64,000 bases of DNA from Dama dama (GCF_033118175.1 NC_083688.1:5911001-5975000), one strand, 5' to 3'; positions 21,045 to 33,000 are shown, counted from the first letter of the stretch. Notes: generated from the letters alone by a model not told the origin. Numbers and translations are program-made.

Positions 21045-21215
21045 ACCATCACAGACCAGTCCTAGCTCCACTCTGCTTTCTGGTCCCAACCCTCGTACCT
21101 CTACGTGAGACCTTGAACAAATCAGCATCTATGAGCCTCAAGATCTTCACCTAGAAAATGGGCATAAGATTAACTACCTCATAGGGTTGTCGCAAGCATT
21201 CAGTCATTAAATCAT
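21045..21215 (+). repeat. MIR SINE
   Basis: Forward MIR: 'tgagaccttgaacaaatcag', 'atgagcctcaagatcttcac', 'aactacctcatagggttgtc'. Confidence 0.7.
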
Positions 21216-21227
21216 AGTCATTTTACA

Positions 21228-21430
21228 ATTTATTTTCAAATATTTATTTATTTGGCTGCATCAGATCTTGGTTGCATCATGTAGGATGCGTCTTTGAGGT
21301 CTACAGACTCTCCAGGTGCAGCAGGCTGGCCCAGTCAATCTATGGCATGTGGGATCCTAGTTCCCCAACCAGGGATCGAACCTGCATCCCCTGCATTGCA
21401 AGGCAGATTCTGGACCACCAGGGAAGTCCC
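21228..21430 (-). mobile_element. CHR-type tRNA SINE
   Basis: Reverse copy: 'atttatttatttggctgcat', 'gtgggatcctagttccccaa', 'gcagattctggaccaccagg'. Confidence 0.9.
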
Positions 21431-21461
21431 GTTACAGTCGTTTAGAAGACCGAGTCCATGT

Positions 21462-21680
21462 TTACATGCTAAGTTACTTCAATTGTGTCCAACTCTGCAA
21501 CACTTTGGACTGTAACCCACCAGGTTCCCCTGTCCATGAAATTTTCTAGGCAAGAATACTGGAGTAGGTTGCCATTTCCTCCTCCAGGGGACCTTCCCAA
21601 CTCAGGGACTGAACACACGTCCCTTGCATCTCCTGCACTGCAGGCAGATTCTTCACTGCTGAGCCATCAGGGAAGCCCAT
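21462..21680 (-). mobile_element. Bov-tA SINE
   Basis: Reverse Bov-tA: 'taagttacttcaattgtgtc' to 'gctgagccatcagggaagcc'. The B-box region is somewhat diverged ('ctgaacacacgtcccttgca'). Confidence 0.9.
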
Positions 21681-21854
21681 TCCAAAGTGTTGACAGATAA
21701 TATTTGTCCCATTTTACTTATGAATAAACTGAGGTTCAGAGTGAAGAGGTGATTGGCTTAAGGATAATAGCTGAATGGGGACCTGAATTCACCTCTCTGA
21801 CTGCTCGTCCTGTAGTCCAGAGTTGGGGTGCTGCTGGGGAAGAGTGGGTCTTTA

Positions 21855-22065
21855 GACTCAGCAGGCCCGGCTCTGCCACCTTCTGGCTTCTAACCTCAGG
21901 TTCCTTAAACTCTGATGTGGGCTGGCCACGTTACCTTTGGAGTCTTCCTTTCCTCCTCTTTAAATGGGCATCTGTGAAGAGGGTAATTCTGAGGGTTTGA
22001 TAAGATAATCAATTAAAACTTGAGCTCAGGCCTGGCACATATTAGGTGGCCAATTATGGTATTAG
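21855..22065 (+). repeat. MIR SINE
   Basis: Forward MIR: 'ggctctgccaccttctggct', 'ttaaatgggcatctgtgaag', 'caggcctggcacatattagg'. A short reverse MIR scrap precedes it near 21700-21790. Confidence 0.7.
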
Positions 22066-23340
22066 ATAGCCCGGAGCAGAATGGACCCCAGAACAGGAAG
22101 GGGAGGAAACAGTGAGTTTCCACCTATGAATGGCTGGCCCCAAACACTCATTTTTTCCATGGTTGGGGTTTGTCTGGCGGAGTGAGGAAGGGGCAGGACC
22201 AGGGGGAGGGAGGCAGCAGCTGGGGCCCAGGTTGAACCCCTTCCAGGGAGGGGAACTGCAAACCAGCTGCCCCTGTCCCCCACGCCCCATGTGAGGCCCA
22301 GAGCCCGGATGCAGTAGAATTCAGAATGTCAGAACCCAGATGCCATCTCCTACACAGATACACACACACACACACACACACACAGGCCAACTCTGACCAC
22401 CTTACAGGTGCCTAAACAGAGGCTCAAGAAGGAGGCTGGGCCCTCCCAGAAGATCACCCAGCCACTGAGCGTAGCCCAGGCCCCAGCCACCCTGTCCCCT
22501 CCCTCGAGGGGTTCTGGCCTGGAATGCACCAGCCTCCCTCCCTGTCCTGCCCACTAAGGAGCCACGCAGAGTGCCAGGTGGCCCGAGCAAGCCCTCTGCC
22601 CCTTCTAGTCCCCAGGATCCGGAAGCAGCTGGCCTCCTCTCGGAAGAGGTAAGTGAGCCCACGGTTTTCCCCTCTCTCTCCTCCCGCCTCCTACGCCCTC
22701 CCTCTTATCTTTTCTCCACTCCCTCTCTGTTTCTCAGGCTCTTTTTCTCTCTGAGCATCTCTTTCTCATGCTTATACTCTCTGTCTCTCTGCATTGGTCT
22801 CCCTGCCCCATCGCAGCCCTTGACACTCTTTGCCCTCTGTGCGTCCCTCTCCATCACCAGGGCCTCTCCTGGGGGCTTCCCCATTGATGGTATCCCCTCT
22901 CTGGGGCACGGGGTGACGGTCAGGGCCAGCTCATCATCCGGGCCAGGGCCAGCTCTGTCACCAGGCCCAGGCGATTCCCGGCCCCCCGGGAGCCTCCGTC
23001 CCTCTCTGCGCACGGCCAGGGCGCAGGATGGACATGGCCCCACATGCGTTCCTGTCCCCAGGAACCAGAGTCACCGAGTGACTTGAGGAGCTTTGTAAGA
23101 ACTTTACTCACCTTTGAAAATGGTCCCTTCTCCAAATCTTGTCTCTCCCACCCCTCCCCCCACAAACCCCCCTGCCTGTGCCCCCCAGAGACCCCCATCT
23201 CAACCCCCTGGTCAAGCCCTGCCCAGAGCTCTCAGACTGCCCCCTGCAGAGCAGGGTGGGCCTGTGGATCCCGATTCAGATTCACCCCAAGGGGTCATCA
23301 GATGACCACAGCATTCATTCCTAGTTAACTTTTGGCCTTG
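22066..23340. other. intergenic sequence with CA and CT tracts
   Basis: Non-repeat sequence containing an (AC)n microsatellite at about 22357-22384 and a long pyrimidine-rich tract at about 22650-22860. The tract is low-complexity and its open frames are not convincing. No gene is supported. Confidence 0.6.
22357..22384 (+). repeat. (AC)n microsatellite
   Basis: About 13 AC/CA units with one interruption at the left (acagata). Confidence 0.9.
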
Positions 23341-23344
23341 AGGT

Positions 23345-23460
23345 CAGCGGGAGTCAGACATCCTGGGTTCAGATCCCTCCTGTAACTGGCTAAGGGTGTT
23401 GGGCATGTGACTTTACTTCTCTAGGCCTTATTTTTCTTCGTCAGTGAGTGGAACATAAAC
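23345..23460 (+). repeat. MIR SINE fragment
   Basis: Forward MIR: 'gagtcagacatcctgggttc', 'tgactttacttctctaggcc'. Confidence 0.65.
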
Positions 23461-23589
23461 TACTGATTTGTAATTGAAATTTAAGAAAGGGGCATAACTA
23501 AAGAAATCGGGGCTAGGGGGACATGTGGCTGAATCTGTGGACTGCCTCATTTACATACAACAGAATGTCTGCTCTGCAAGGGCCCTTTG

Positions 23590-23700
23590 TACTTTTGGGG
23601 AAACTGAGGCTGGGAGAGGGGAGGCCACCTGCCAAGAGTCCGACAGCGAGAGGCAACAGTGCGCGGGCTTGAATTCTGGCCTGGCTCTCAGCGGTTATTC
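23590..23700 (-). repeat. MIR SINE fragment
   Basis: Reverse MIR: 'ttggggaaactgaggctggg', 'ccacctgccaagagtc'. Confidence 0.55.
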
Positions 23701-24004
23701 AGTGCAGATTATCAAAGACAACCGATTCCAGAGGGGAGATCAAAGGCCTGCTTCTTTATTCACAAAGAGAAATCCTCATTAAAACATGGCCAACGGCTGA
23801 GGCAGCCAGGGAGACGGGCCATGTATGCACAAAAAGAGAATTAATGATCCCAGGCAGACGGCGCCAAGCGGCAAGGGAGCCGTTCAGAGAGTCTGAGCTG
23901 GGGAGAGCTCGGGCCAGCACAGGGGTGGTCTGGGAGGGCTTCCTGCAGGAGGAAGGGACTCAGGCCAGCCTTGTGGGAAGACAGGATGTCCCAGGAGAGC
24001 TGAC

Positions 24005-24130
24005 TACAGCTGCTACTCATTGAGCACTGACTGTGTTCCAGGCACTGAAAGGATGAGACTCCTATACCCATTTTCCAGAGTAGAAAACTGAGAGGTAAGG
24101 GGTCTAAGCGATGCCATAGGGCAAGCCAGG
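24005..24130 (-). repeat. MIR SINE fragment
   Basis: Reverse MIR: 'cattgagcactgactgtgtt', 'ccattttccagagtagaaaa'. Confidence 0.65.
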
Positions 24131-24399
24131 GCCAGATTTTTAAACCATGTCTGGGCTCCCCACACCTCCAAGTTTATCACCACTGGGTTGTGCTGCCCAC
24201 ATAGGAATAGTACGTGTGCATGAGTGTCTCTGAGGATAAGAAGGGAATGAGGATGTGGTCTGTCACTGGAGCAATTTGTCAAAAGCCAAAACTCTGGGAA
24301 GCGGGGTGGAAGGGCCTGGCTAGAACAGCATAGTAGGGCCAGTCTGAGAAAAGGTGCTTTGAAAGTGCTGGTTGAAGTGTTCAGCAATTACCCATTCTT

Positions 24400-24560
24400 T
24401 GATTTGATCAAATATTTCATGAGCATCTGCTATGCAACAGATATTGTTCCAAACGCTAGGGGCACAGCAGTGACAAAAATAGACAGTGCATGGTCTCATG
24501 GAACTGATCCCTTGGGGGGAAGGATGGAGAATAAACACATAAATAAATAAAATCATTTCA
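24400..24560 (-). repeat. ancient MIR/L2-type repeat
   Basis: Pattern 'aatatttcatgagcatctgc', 'caacagatattgttccaaac', 'gagaataaacacataaataa' belongs to the common 'tattgagcacctactatgtg' class. Family not resolved by eye. Confidence 0.5.
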
Positions 24561-24568
24561 GATGGTGT

Positions 24569-24838
24569 ATTAGTCTCCCAGGGCTGCCGCAACAAACTGC
24601 CACAAACTGGATGACTTCAGACAACAGAAATTTATCATCTCAGAGTTCTGGAGGCCAGAAGTCTGAAATCAAAGTGTGGCAGGACGCTGAGTCTTCTGAA
24701 GACTCTAGGAAAGAACCCTTTCTTGTCTCTTCCAGCTCCTGGTAGCACCTGGCATTTCTTGGTTCATGACTGCATCAGTCCAATCTCTACCTTTGTCCTC
24801 ACATGACCCCTTCTCTGTGCCCTCTCCTCTTCTTGTAA
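24569..24838 (-). repeat. MLT1-type LTR (ERVL-MaLR)
   Basis: A non-coding LTR in reverse: 'gtattagtctcccagggctg', 'acagaaatttatcatctcag', 'agttctggaggccagaagtc'. This is an ancient solo-LTR-like remnant with no retroviral genes alongside. Confidence 0.75.
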
Positions 24839-24860
24839 CGATTCATCCCATTTTACAGAG

Positions 24861-25029
24861 GAGGAAACTGAGGCTCAGAGAAGAAAAATAACTCATGGGA
24901 GGTCACCCAGCCAGGGGGTGAGGAGCCAAGTCCAACCCCAAGGTTGGAGGAAACTGAGGCTCAGAGAAGAAAAATAACTCACGGGAGGTCACCCAGCCAG
25001 GGGGTGAGGAGCCAAGTCCAACCCCAAGG
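24861..25029 (+). repeat. 86-bp tandem duplication
   Basis: Two copies with an 86-base period (24861-24946 and 24947-25029), differing by one visible base (actcatggga against actcacggga). The unit contains the reverse MIR core 'gaggaaactgaggctcagag' and its flank. Single-base divergence indicates a recent event. Confidence 0.95.
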
Positions 25030-26610
25030 GCTAATGTGGGGACCCCAACATTGTACTACATGTAGGGGGTCTTGGCACTCATTACTTCTATAGGAGGAAG
25101 GCTCTTAACTCCAGGGGTGTCCACCCTGGGGGAAAGGGCTCTCACCTCTGTAAGGTCCAGCCCCTTCCTCTGGCAGCAGCCCCGTGCTTTTCCTCTGGGG
25201 ACCCCCGGGTTCCTCACACTATCTGGGCAATTTGAGAGAGGCTCATCCATCCCACCTCCCACTCTAAGCTGTGGGTATCAGGCCTGGCCAATCAACATAA
25301 GCCATTCTCCTTATGGCAGCAGTGATTGGTTCAAAAATGGGTGTGTAAATCATGTCAGGCCAATGAGAATCTACCCAGGAACTGCGTGGGTGCTTATGGG
25401 AGGAAGGGGGCCATCGTTCTACTGGGCTTGCTATCCAGGAATCCATCTTGCCAACACGTGGGCAGAGGACTTGGGGATCACGTGCTTGAGAAGGAAAACA
25501 GAGGGAAGAGACCGGTGACTGACGGCGTAGTTGGAGGGCCTGGATCCAGCCCTGCCAGGGCGCCGCAGGCACATGCTCAGCGCTCACCCGCCCGGTTGCC
25601 TGTGGAAGGACCAGAGCCGTCTAGGACTGCCGTTCTTGCAACCCGGATCAGACTTAAGAGAACTCCCAGACCGGTATCAGGGCGTAGGACGGAGGTTGGG
25701 TCTGTGGCTTGATGTGGAAAAGCCCACATTTCAGTCCTCTGGCCTAGAATCTGCCTTTACCTGGCAGGCTGTCCAGATTCTCAAAACACAGCAGAGCATC
25801 TTTGGGCACATTTCTTACTGAAGCCCTGAACGTGCCGCTCCCCTGAATCTCCCCCCACCCACCCCTCATCTGGGCATTTTGTGCACCACCCGTAGAACTC
25901 CCACCCAGCTCCTGGGCGTCCAGCCACCCGCTCCTCCCGTGTCCCCAGTTCCCCTCTGGGCTGAGCCCTCACTAAGCCTCTCCTTGGCCACCCCTCCTTG
26001 GAGCTGGCTTGAATTACAGTGTTTGCTCAGCAAGGTTGGGAGGAGACAGACTCCCACCCCCATCAGTTGGCTCCTGCCAAGCTAGTGCACAGCCCGCAGG
26101 CCACGCACCCCTTCCCGGCTCCCTGCTGGTCTTACAGTGGTGGGGGGCGGGTGGGGGGGAGTGCACCCACCTTGGGGACCATCCCGGATCCTGGCAGATC
26201 TGTGCTCAGCGATAGTCTCCCTCCCTGACCAAGCCATCCCCTCCGCAGCCCAGGAGCCAGTCTCTGGGTGCTGCACATGGGGTCCACAGACATTTCACAC
26301 TCAAGTAGTTCCAGACACGATTTACCATCTCCTCCTGAAACTCTCCTCCACCAGAGCCGAGGCTGGGCCACTGGCGCTCGGGCACCTGAGCTGAGGCTGG
26401 AGCTGGAGCTGGAGCCTGCCTCCCAGCCCTGCAGCCAAAACCGTGCCCCTGGCCCCACTTCTCAGCCCCACCAACACCCCTGGAGCCTGCCCCTCCCCTC
26501 CAGGCCCCCTGGCAGCTCAAAACCCGGCCTCCAGGGCCCACTCAGCCAATTCACCCTCCTCACTGTGGGCTCTGGGGAGCCCCTTTCAGGGTGTTGGCAA
26601 GGTCAACATT
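25030..26610. other. intergenic sequence, no gene seen
   Basis: GC-moderate sequence with scattered short open frames but no recognisable domain, exon or young repeat. It ends at an 18-20 base T-run (about 26610-26628). Confidence 0.55.
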
Positions 26611-26644
26611 TTTTTTTTTTTTTTTTTCATGAAAATAAGCCAGT

Positions 26645-27148
26645 CATAAAGAGTAAAAGCAGAGACATTACTTTGCCAACAAAGGTCCGTCTAGTCAAAG
26701 CTATGGTTTCTCCAGTGGTCATGTATGGATGTGAGAGTTGGACCGTGAAGAAAGATGAGCACAGAAAAATTGATGCTTTTGAACTGTGGTGTTAGAGAAG
26801 ACTCTTGAGAGTCCCTTGGACTGCAAGGAGATCAAACCAGAACATCCTAAAGGAGATCAGTCCTGGGTATTCTTTGGAAGGACTGATGCTGAAGCTGAAA
26901 CTCCAACACTTTGGCCACCTGATGCGAAGCACTGAGTCATTGGAAAAGACCCTGATGCAGAAAGATTGAAGGTGGGAGGAGAAGGCGACGACAGAGGATG
27001 AGGTGGTTGGATGGCATCACCAACTCGATGGACATGAGTTTGGGTAAACTCCGGGAGTTGGTGATGGACAGGGAGGCCTGGCGTGCTGTAGTCCATGGGG
27101 TCGCAAGGAGTCAGACACGACGGAGCGACTGAACTTCACTGAACTGAA
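26645..27148 (+). mobile_element. BovB LINE 3' end (about 505 bp)
   Basis: Forward truncated BovB starting near 'aaaagcagagacattacttt' and ending 'cactgaactgaa'. The C-terminal end of the BovB ORF is readable (VYGCESWTVKKDEH) and then stops. Its 5' edge falls within about 15 bases of that of two other copies in the window. Confidence 0.92.
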
Positions 27149-27157
27149 AGAGATCTG

Positions 27158-27445
27158 TGGGCTTCTCTGGTGGCACAGTGGATAAGAATCTGCCTGCCAG
27201 TGCAGGGGTCATGGGCTCGATCCCTGGTCCGGGAAGATTCCACATGCCATGGAGCAATGAGCCCCATGCGCCACATCTACTGAACCCATGCTCTAGAGCC
27301 TGTTCTCCGCAACAGGAGAAGCCACCACAATGAGAAGCCTGAGCACCACAGTGCAGAATAGTCCCAGATCACTGCAACTAGAGAAAGCCCACACGAAGCA
27401 ATGAAGATCCAGCACAGCCAAGAAATAAAATAAATAAATTTTTTA
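27158..27445 (+). mobile_element. CHR-type tRNA SINE (long form)
   Basis: Head 'gggcttctctggtggcacag', B-box 'gctcgatccctgg', extended body with 'gcaacaggagaagccaccac' and 'cccagatcactgcaactaga', A/T-rich tail. Placed directly after the BovB end. A homopolymer A-run lies at about 27469-27482. Confidence 0.85.
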
Positions 27446-27484
27446 GAAAAACAAAGATATCACAAGACAAAAAAAAAAAAAAGA

Positions 27485-27660
27485 ACTCCACAAAAATGTA
27501 AAACAGTGACACTCTGCCCACTAAATGTTTCTATTTTGGAAAATACAGTTATCTTTCATAAAAATGTATTATTTATTTTAACATGTGATGAGTTTATTAC
27601 CGTTACTTTGAAATGAAATAATAAATATTTTTTAAGTCTTCTCAGTCTACTGGACTGAAT
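27485..27660. other. AT-rich intergenic sequence
   Basis: AT-rich tract ('tgtattatttattttaacat', 'aataataaatattttttaag'). Nothing further seen. Confidence 0.5.
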
Positions 27661-28010
27661 CCAAACTGTTGCCTGTTGAAAGTTCCCGGAAGGTTGTGTT
27701 CCCTCTTTTGTCTCCAGATCTTTGCCCATGCTATTTCCCCTGCCCCAAATACCCTCTTTTTCCTCCTTCCTCTATTGCCTCTTCAAGATCAGAGTCAGGT
27801 CTCACTTCCTCCAGGAAGCCTGTCCTGATGCCTCCGGTCTCCTCTGTGCTCCCACCACTCTTATGCTGCCCCCTTTCAGAGCTCCTTTCAGGTTTGCCTT
27901 GGTGCATCTCCCTTACCAGATTGCAAGCATCTCCCCCATCTCTGTACACCCCACTGCTGGCACACAGCCTGGCCCTTGGTAGGTGCTTAGTGAATTTTGC
28001 AGCTAAATTA
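27660..28010 (+). repeat. L2 LINE 3' end
   Basis: L2 3' phrases in order: 'ctttgcccatgctatttccc', 'cttcctccaggaagcctgtc', 'agcctggcccttggtaggtg', 'cttagtgaattt'. Confidence 0.65.
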
Positions 28011-28193
28011 AAAGCCTGTGGCAGGTGGATCGATATTACTGGTGCGTTCCTCCATAGGACAAGTTTCAAGGTGGCTGTCTTGTTGGAAGGCATTTCCAAA
28101 GGTGGCTAGGGGATCTCTCTAAGGTGGAGTGGTTCTTACAGAGTAAGCTATTTAACCTCTAAGCGCCTCTGTTTCTTATTTGTGAGATGGTGT

Positions 28194-28405
28194 TAGGGCT
28201 TCTCCAGTGGCTCAGTGGTAAAGAATCCACCTGCAGTGCAGGAGACAAGGTTCAATCCCTGGGTCAGGAAGATTCCCTGGAGTAGGGCATGGCCACCCAC
28301 TCCTGTATTCTTGCCTGGAGATCCCATGGAGAGAGGACCCTGGTGGGCTACAGTCCATAGGGTGGCAAAGAGTTGGACACAACTGAGGCAACTTAGCACA
28401 CACGT
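28194..28405 (+). mobile_element. Bov-tA SINE
   Basis: Forward Bov-tA: 'gggcttctccagtggctcag' to 'ggacacaactgaggcaactt'. Target-site duplication GAGATGGTGTTA/GAGATGGTATTA at 28182-28193 and 28412-28423. It splits a forward MIR. Confidence 0.93.
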
Positions 28406-28859
28406 ATGCCTGAGATGGTATTAAAGACAATACCTCCCCTCTATTTCACAGGAATGTTTTGTAAACCATAAGGGGCTATGCACATGTAAGATTTTCATTG
28501 TAACTGTTAGAAATAGGAAGGAACTTGGAGTAGCAGGTAACCTTAATCTTAGAGCTGAGGAAGATATGAGCAATTGACTCATTCAAGCTCCTCAATTACA
28601 GGTGAGAGGACTGAGGTTTGGATGGGAGGACTTACTTCTTGTGGACAGGAGGGTCATCTTCTAATCTACACTCCTAACCCTGAATCTCCCTCTGCCAATT
28701 CAAGGGACCCCAGAATCATGGGAAACTTCCTCACCTGGACATCAACTACTTGATTACCATTCTGGTCTGTCCCTAATTTGCTTATGGAAGAAGCTCTTCC
28801 CCTGTTTTCATAGCTGTGAAAGTGAAGGGCTGGATAGATTAGCTCCAAAATATGTTTCA

Positions 28860-29520
28860 GTGTAACTGATCAATAAAGAAAACATGTCCAACATCTTACA
28901 AAGAAACACAAATTAAAACAACAAGATAAAAATAAATAAATAAATAAAACAAGATAAAAAGTAATAATGCCCAGTGTCAGCAGGCATGAACTGAAATGAG
29001 CAATGTTATGAGCAACTGAAATGAGGCAGTGTTAGCCAGTACTGTCAAATCCTACAGACAAAGTCTTTTAAATATGATGTGCATACTCTTTGGCTTAGAA
29101 AACTCCACTTCTAAGATTTTATTGTAAGGAAACAATGAAAACATTGAATGCTGTTCATTGTTTATATAATGAGACAAAGAGAGAGACAGACAGGCAGAGA
29201 TAGGTGTCAAAGGACACTGGTAATTACCAAGGATATACACAATGGAATAATCCTGTAACCACTCAAGCTGATGATACACAGTGCATATATGATGTAGAAA
29301 AGTACTGACTGGGGAAAGCAGATGATAAACAATAGGTAGCACATTCCTATTAGTGTTGTTGCTTTAAAATGTAGGTTAAAAAACCAGCAAAATATTCACT
29401 AAAAGTTAAAGATGGTTATTACTGGGTGCTGGGATTAAGGGTGATTCAAAAACTTACATCCTTTTGGGGTTGCTTTGCAGTATGTATTACTTATAAAATA
29501 GAATCAAGTTCCTTTCAGCT
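28860..29520 (+). repeat. old L1 fragment (L1M-type)
   Basis: Readable L1 3' phrases: 'cacaaattaaaacaacaaga', 'aactccacttctaagatttt', 'caatggaataatcctgtaac', 'gtgctgggattaagggtgat'. An (AAAT)n stretch is at 28927-28947. No intact frame. Confidence 0.65.
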
Positions 29521-30310
29521 CTGAAATTCTAGAATATGGGGCCCCGCCCTGGTTGTGTCCCCATTAACATTAACTCGTCCCCCTCAGCCCGGGTGTGAAT
29601 CACAGAAAACAAGAGTGACGGTCAACCAAAGAGGGATGTGGGTTTGGTGGGGAAATGCTGTGAACCTTTGGCCAGGACAAGCGCGGTGGAAGTTGCCCGA
29701 GTGTGTCATCCATGAGAAAACCTTTCTGTGACCGCAGAGGCAGGAAACCAGGTGTCAGCGGAGACAACACGTCCTCAGGGTGTGAAATGGGACTTGGAGC
29801 AGGGCCGGGGGATGGGGGGTGGGGTGCAGAGGGTGGCTGCCCAGCTGGACGGCCCATCCCAACACGGAGAATCCAACAACCAGAGCATTCCAGGGCAATG
29901 TGGCTGCAGAGACCTCAGAGCATGGCTGCTTTATCACCCCTTTCTACACTCACAGAAATGGAGGTCCAGCAAAGCAAACCAGAAATGCCTTTAGGACCAA
30001 GTTCAACTGCACGTATTTGTTCCTACCTTCCCTCTATTTTCTTTACCTGACTATGTAAGCCAATAAAAACTGTATTTATGAAATCTATACAGAAAAATGT
30101 AAGATGAAGTGAGATAATAAAACAACAAACCGACTCTATAAAAAGCAAGAAATGCCTTTAGAGACAACTGAGCAGGTACTCTCAAACTATCTTTTGCAGA
30201 GGACTGTTTGGCTTTTAAAATTTCCAGTCCATTTCCAACCCATCGCAGACTGAACCTTTTATAAAAGACAGTAAAAATAAATTATTACTAGTAAGGTATC
30301 TAATTCATAA
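29520..30310. other. intergenic sequence, no gene seen
   Basis: No young repeat and no supported coding exon. A purine-rich block is at about 29790-29840 (gggccgggggatggggggtg). Confidence 0.5.
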
Positions 30311-30322
30311 AAACAGAACGTA

Positions 30323-30512
30323 GGAACTTCCCTAGTAGTCCAGTGGTTAAGACTTCACCTTTCAGTGAAAAGGGTGCATGTTTGATCTGGGGTCAGGGAA
30401 CTAAGACCCCACACGCCTCATGGCCAAAAGATCAAAACAAATATAGAAACAATATTGTAACACATTCAATAAAGACTTTAAAAATGACCCATATAAAAAA
30501 AAAAAAAAAAGT
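30323..30512 (+). mobile_element. CHR-type tRNA SINE
   Basis: Head 'aacttccctagtagtccagt', tail 'acattcaataaagactttaa' and a 16-base A-run at about 30497. Confidence 0.88.
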
Positions 30513-30529
30513 CTTTCAAACAAGAAAGA

Positions 30530-30765
30530 AATAGAAAGTAAAGGGTGGCTCCCAGGAGCTGAGGATGGGATTGGGGGGAATGAGGGGAAATGGGAATGGG
30601 GAGTTGTTTCAAGGACACAGAGTTACCATTTTGCAAGATGAAAATCTACAAGAGATTTGTTTCACAACTTTGTGAATATACTTTACACTACTGAACTGTT
30701 CATTTAAAAATGGTTAAAATGGTAAATTCTATGTTATGATTTTTTTTACCACAATAAAAAAAGTC
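30530..30765 (+). repeat. L1 3' end (L1M-type)
   Basis: Characteristic 3' UTR: 'ggtggctcccaggagctgag', 'tttgcaagatgaaaatctac', 'actgaactgttcatttaaaa', 'ttaccacaataaaaaaag'. Confidence 0.8.
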
Positions 30766-30769
30766 TCAT

Positions 30770-31317
30770 AACTTGCAGGGATATAGATGCCAATACAGAA
30801 AGTTCTATTTTGAAGTGACAGTTGATGCTTCATAAAGCAACAGTGCTAAAACTGTGCAGGAAATGAGACAAACATACTGTATTTGTCTTAGAACATTTTA
30901 TAAAATAATTACAAAAAGATGAATGACTCCGAAAATGAGCATAAGATCAGATGCAGCAGCAATGCTAGCTAGTGATGAAAGTTTGGCAACACCGTCCATT
31001 TCTGCACAACTCATGCACCAGCCACGGTCCACCGGACCACACGTGAGTCATCTGGAGGCCTGCGTGTCACAACACAAACAATTTATTGAGGAAATCTGGA
31101 GCCTCGGTCAACTGTCACAGCACACTCTCGTGACTGTTTGGGCCCTGACAGACACTGTTCAGGCCCCAAGGAAGGAAGGGAAACACTGTTCATCCTTTGC
31201 TGTGTCCTCAACACAAAACTTGACTATATCCAAATGCCACCAATGCTTGTGGAGTCTATGGGTGCTGACGTTGCCGATGTGCCCTGCTTTGGAGCACAGG
31301 GAGGCTTTGACCAGTGC
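30770..31317. other. intergenic sequence, no gene seen
   Basis: Mixed sequence. An open + frame of about 146 codons (30923-31363) has no family resemblance and runs into the next SINE, so it is not called as a gene. Confidence 0.5.
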
Positions 31318-31333
31318 AAGAAAAGCCTTTGCT

Positions 31334-31544
31334 TGGGGACCTCCCTGGGGGCCCAGTGGCTAAGACTCCCATTATAGGGGGCCCAAGTCCAATCCCTGGT
31401 CAGGGAACTAGATCCTACATGCCACAACTAAGAGTTCGAATGCCACGGTGAAGATTCCAGGAGCTACAATGAGGGCTGAAGATCCCGTGTGCCACAGCTA
31501 AGACCCAGCACAGCCAAGTAAATAAATAATTCTTTTTTTAATGA
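31334..31544 (+). mobile_element. CHR-type tRNA SINE
   Basis: Head 'acctccctgggggcccagtg', body 'catgccacaactaagagttc', tail 'agtaaataaataattctttt'. A 16-base target-site duplication (AAGAAAAGCCTTTGCT, one mismatch) is at 31318-31333 and 31545-31560. Confidence 0.93.
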
Positions 31545-31560
31545 AAGAAAAGCCCTTGCT

Positions 31561-32515
31561 CTTTGTTAAGAGAAAAGACAAATCAATTGACTTGTTAGAT
31601 CCTTCCTCTTAGCACAAACGCAGTAAATTCCCAGTGGTACCCAGAGTCCATTCCCTTGCGTCTTTTCATGTTCCAGTCTGCAGCTCCAGAGGCACTCATA
31701 AAAAGGGCATAGAATCCAAAAGAGTCGCACAGGGCAGCTGGGGAACATTTTGCAATATCAAATAATCCATATTATTCTTGAGCTGGTATACATGTAGGTC
31801 CAGATGTAACAAGCTTAGAGCATGACACCGATCACTTACTTGAGTATTAGATCTAGATATTGCTTTAAGAGACAGCAAAATTCAAGATATACAGGATACA
31901 ATTTATATTAGGAACTCAAGAGAGTTTGTAATATTTTCCACAACAATCATAATTTATCACACGCAATCCCATTACCACATTTAAGCTTGCTATGTGAAAC
32001 TCACAGCTCATTTCCTAATCTAAATATTGCTTTTAGAGTGGTATTGACAGTTTCTTCCTACATCCTCAACAGAGCAAGTGTTCACCAATTAAAATTAATT
32101 AGAAACTATCTGAGAAATACAATGACTTGAGAAAGGTTGTCTAATTTCACATGACTAGAGACAGAACAGGAATTATAAGAAAATCTTGATTATCACAACA
32201 CAATTATGGATTTTTGCCAAAATAAAGGCAGGAAAAACAAATTTGACAGAATGAATGTGTAATAACTTATGAACATGTCTGTCTTTATTTTATCGCTCAC
32301 TCAAACATCATCAGCCCATCAAGAGACAACCGAGGCATGTGCAGTCATCGTTAATGCCTGGCTGACTTGCACTCATGTGAAAACCATTGCTTTACACATA
32401 TTTTGTATTTTGTTATAATGAACAAGTTGCCATAATTCACTTACTATTGATTAGCTTGATTCACAACTTTAAAATATTTAGATATATAGTATGCGGAGCT
32501 CCATTTGTATCTTGC
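31561..32515. other. AT-rich intergenic sequence
   Basis: AT-rich with no young repeat and no coding exon recognised. May contain old L1 scraps that are too diverged to name. Confidence 0.5.
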
Positions 32516-32527
32516 CCTGTACCCTAC

Positions 32528-32666
32528 AGGAGAAGGAAATGGCAACCCACTCCAGTGTTCTTGCCTGGAGAATCCCAGGGACGGAGGAGCCTGGTGGACT
32601 GCCGTCTATGGGGTCGCACAGAGTCGGATGTGACTGATGCGACTTAGCAGCAGCAGCTGCAGCTGT
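32528..32666 (+). mobile_element. Bov-A2 SINE
   Basis: Lacks the tRNA head; starts 'aggagaaggaaatggcaacc' and ends in the diagnostic CAG/AGC-repeat tail 'gacttagcagcagcagctgc'. Short direct repeats (tgtaccc) occur at both ends. Confidence 0.9.
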
Positions 32667-32773
32667 ACCCACAAATGTTTGGATGGATTTGGCCGAGGGA
32701 TCCGTCCAGGGCCACAAGTAATCCAAATGCTTTGTCTCTCCCATTCAAACATATAGGTAATGAGCACCTACTG

Positions 32774-33000
32774 GGACTTCCCTGGTGATCTCTTGGCTAA
32801 GACTCCAAGCTCCCCCAATGCAGGGGCCACAGGTTTGATGCCTGGTCAGGGAACTGGATCCCACATGCCACAACTAAGAGTTCAAGTGACGCAACTAAAA
32901 ATCCCGCAAGCCGCAACGAGGATCAAAGATCTTGTGTGATACAACCAAGACCCAGCACAGCCAGATAAATAGATACATAGATATAATTTTTTTTTTTTTT
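32774..33000 (+). mobile_element. CHR-type tRNA SINE
   Basis: Head 'gggacttccctggtgatctc', tail 'agataaatagatacatagat' plus T-run. A perfect 15-bp target-site duplication TAATGAGCACCTACT is at 32758-32772 and 33001-33015, itself part of a MIR/L2-type repeat. Confidence 0.95.

Noticed and set aside
24569..24838. Endogenous retrovirus with genes
   Set aside because: Only an LTR-like non-coding piece is present here and at 33333 and 58590; no gag, pol or env sequence accompanies them.
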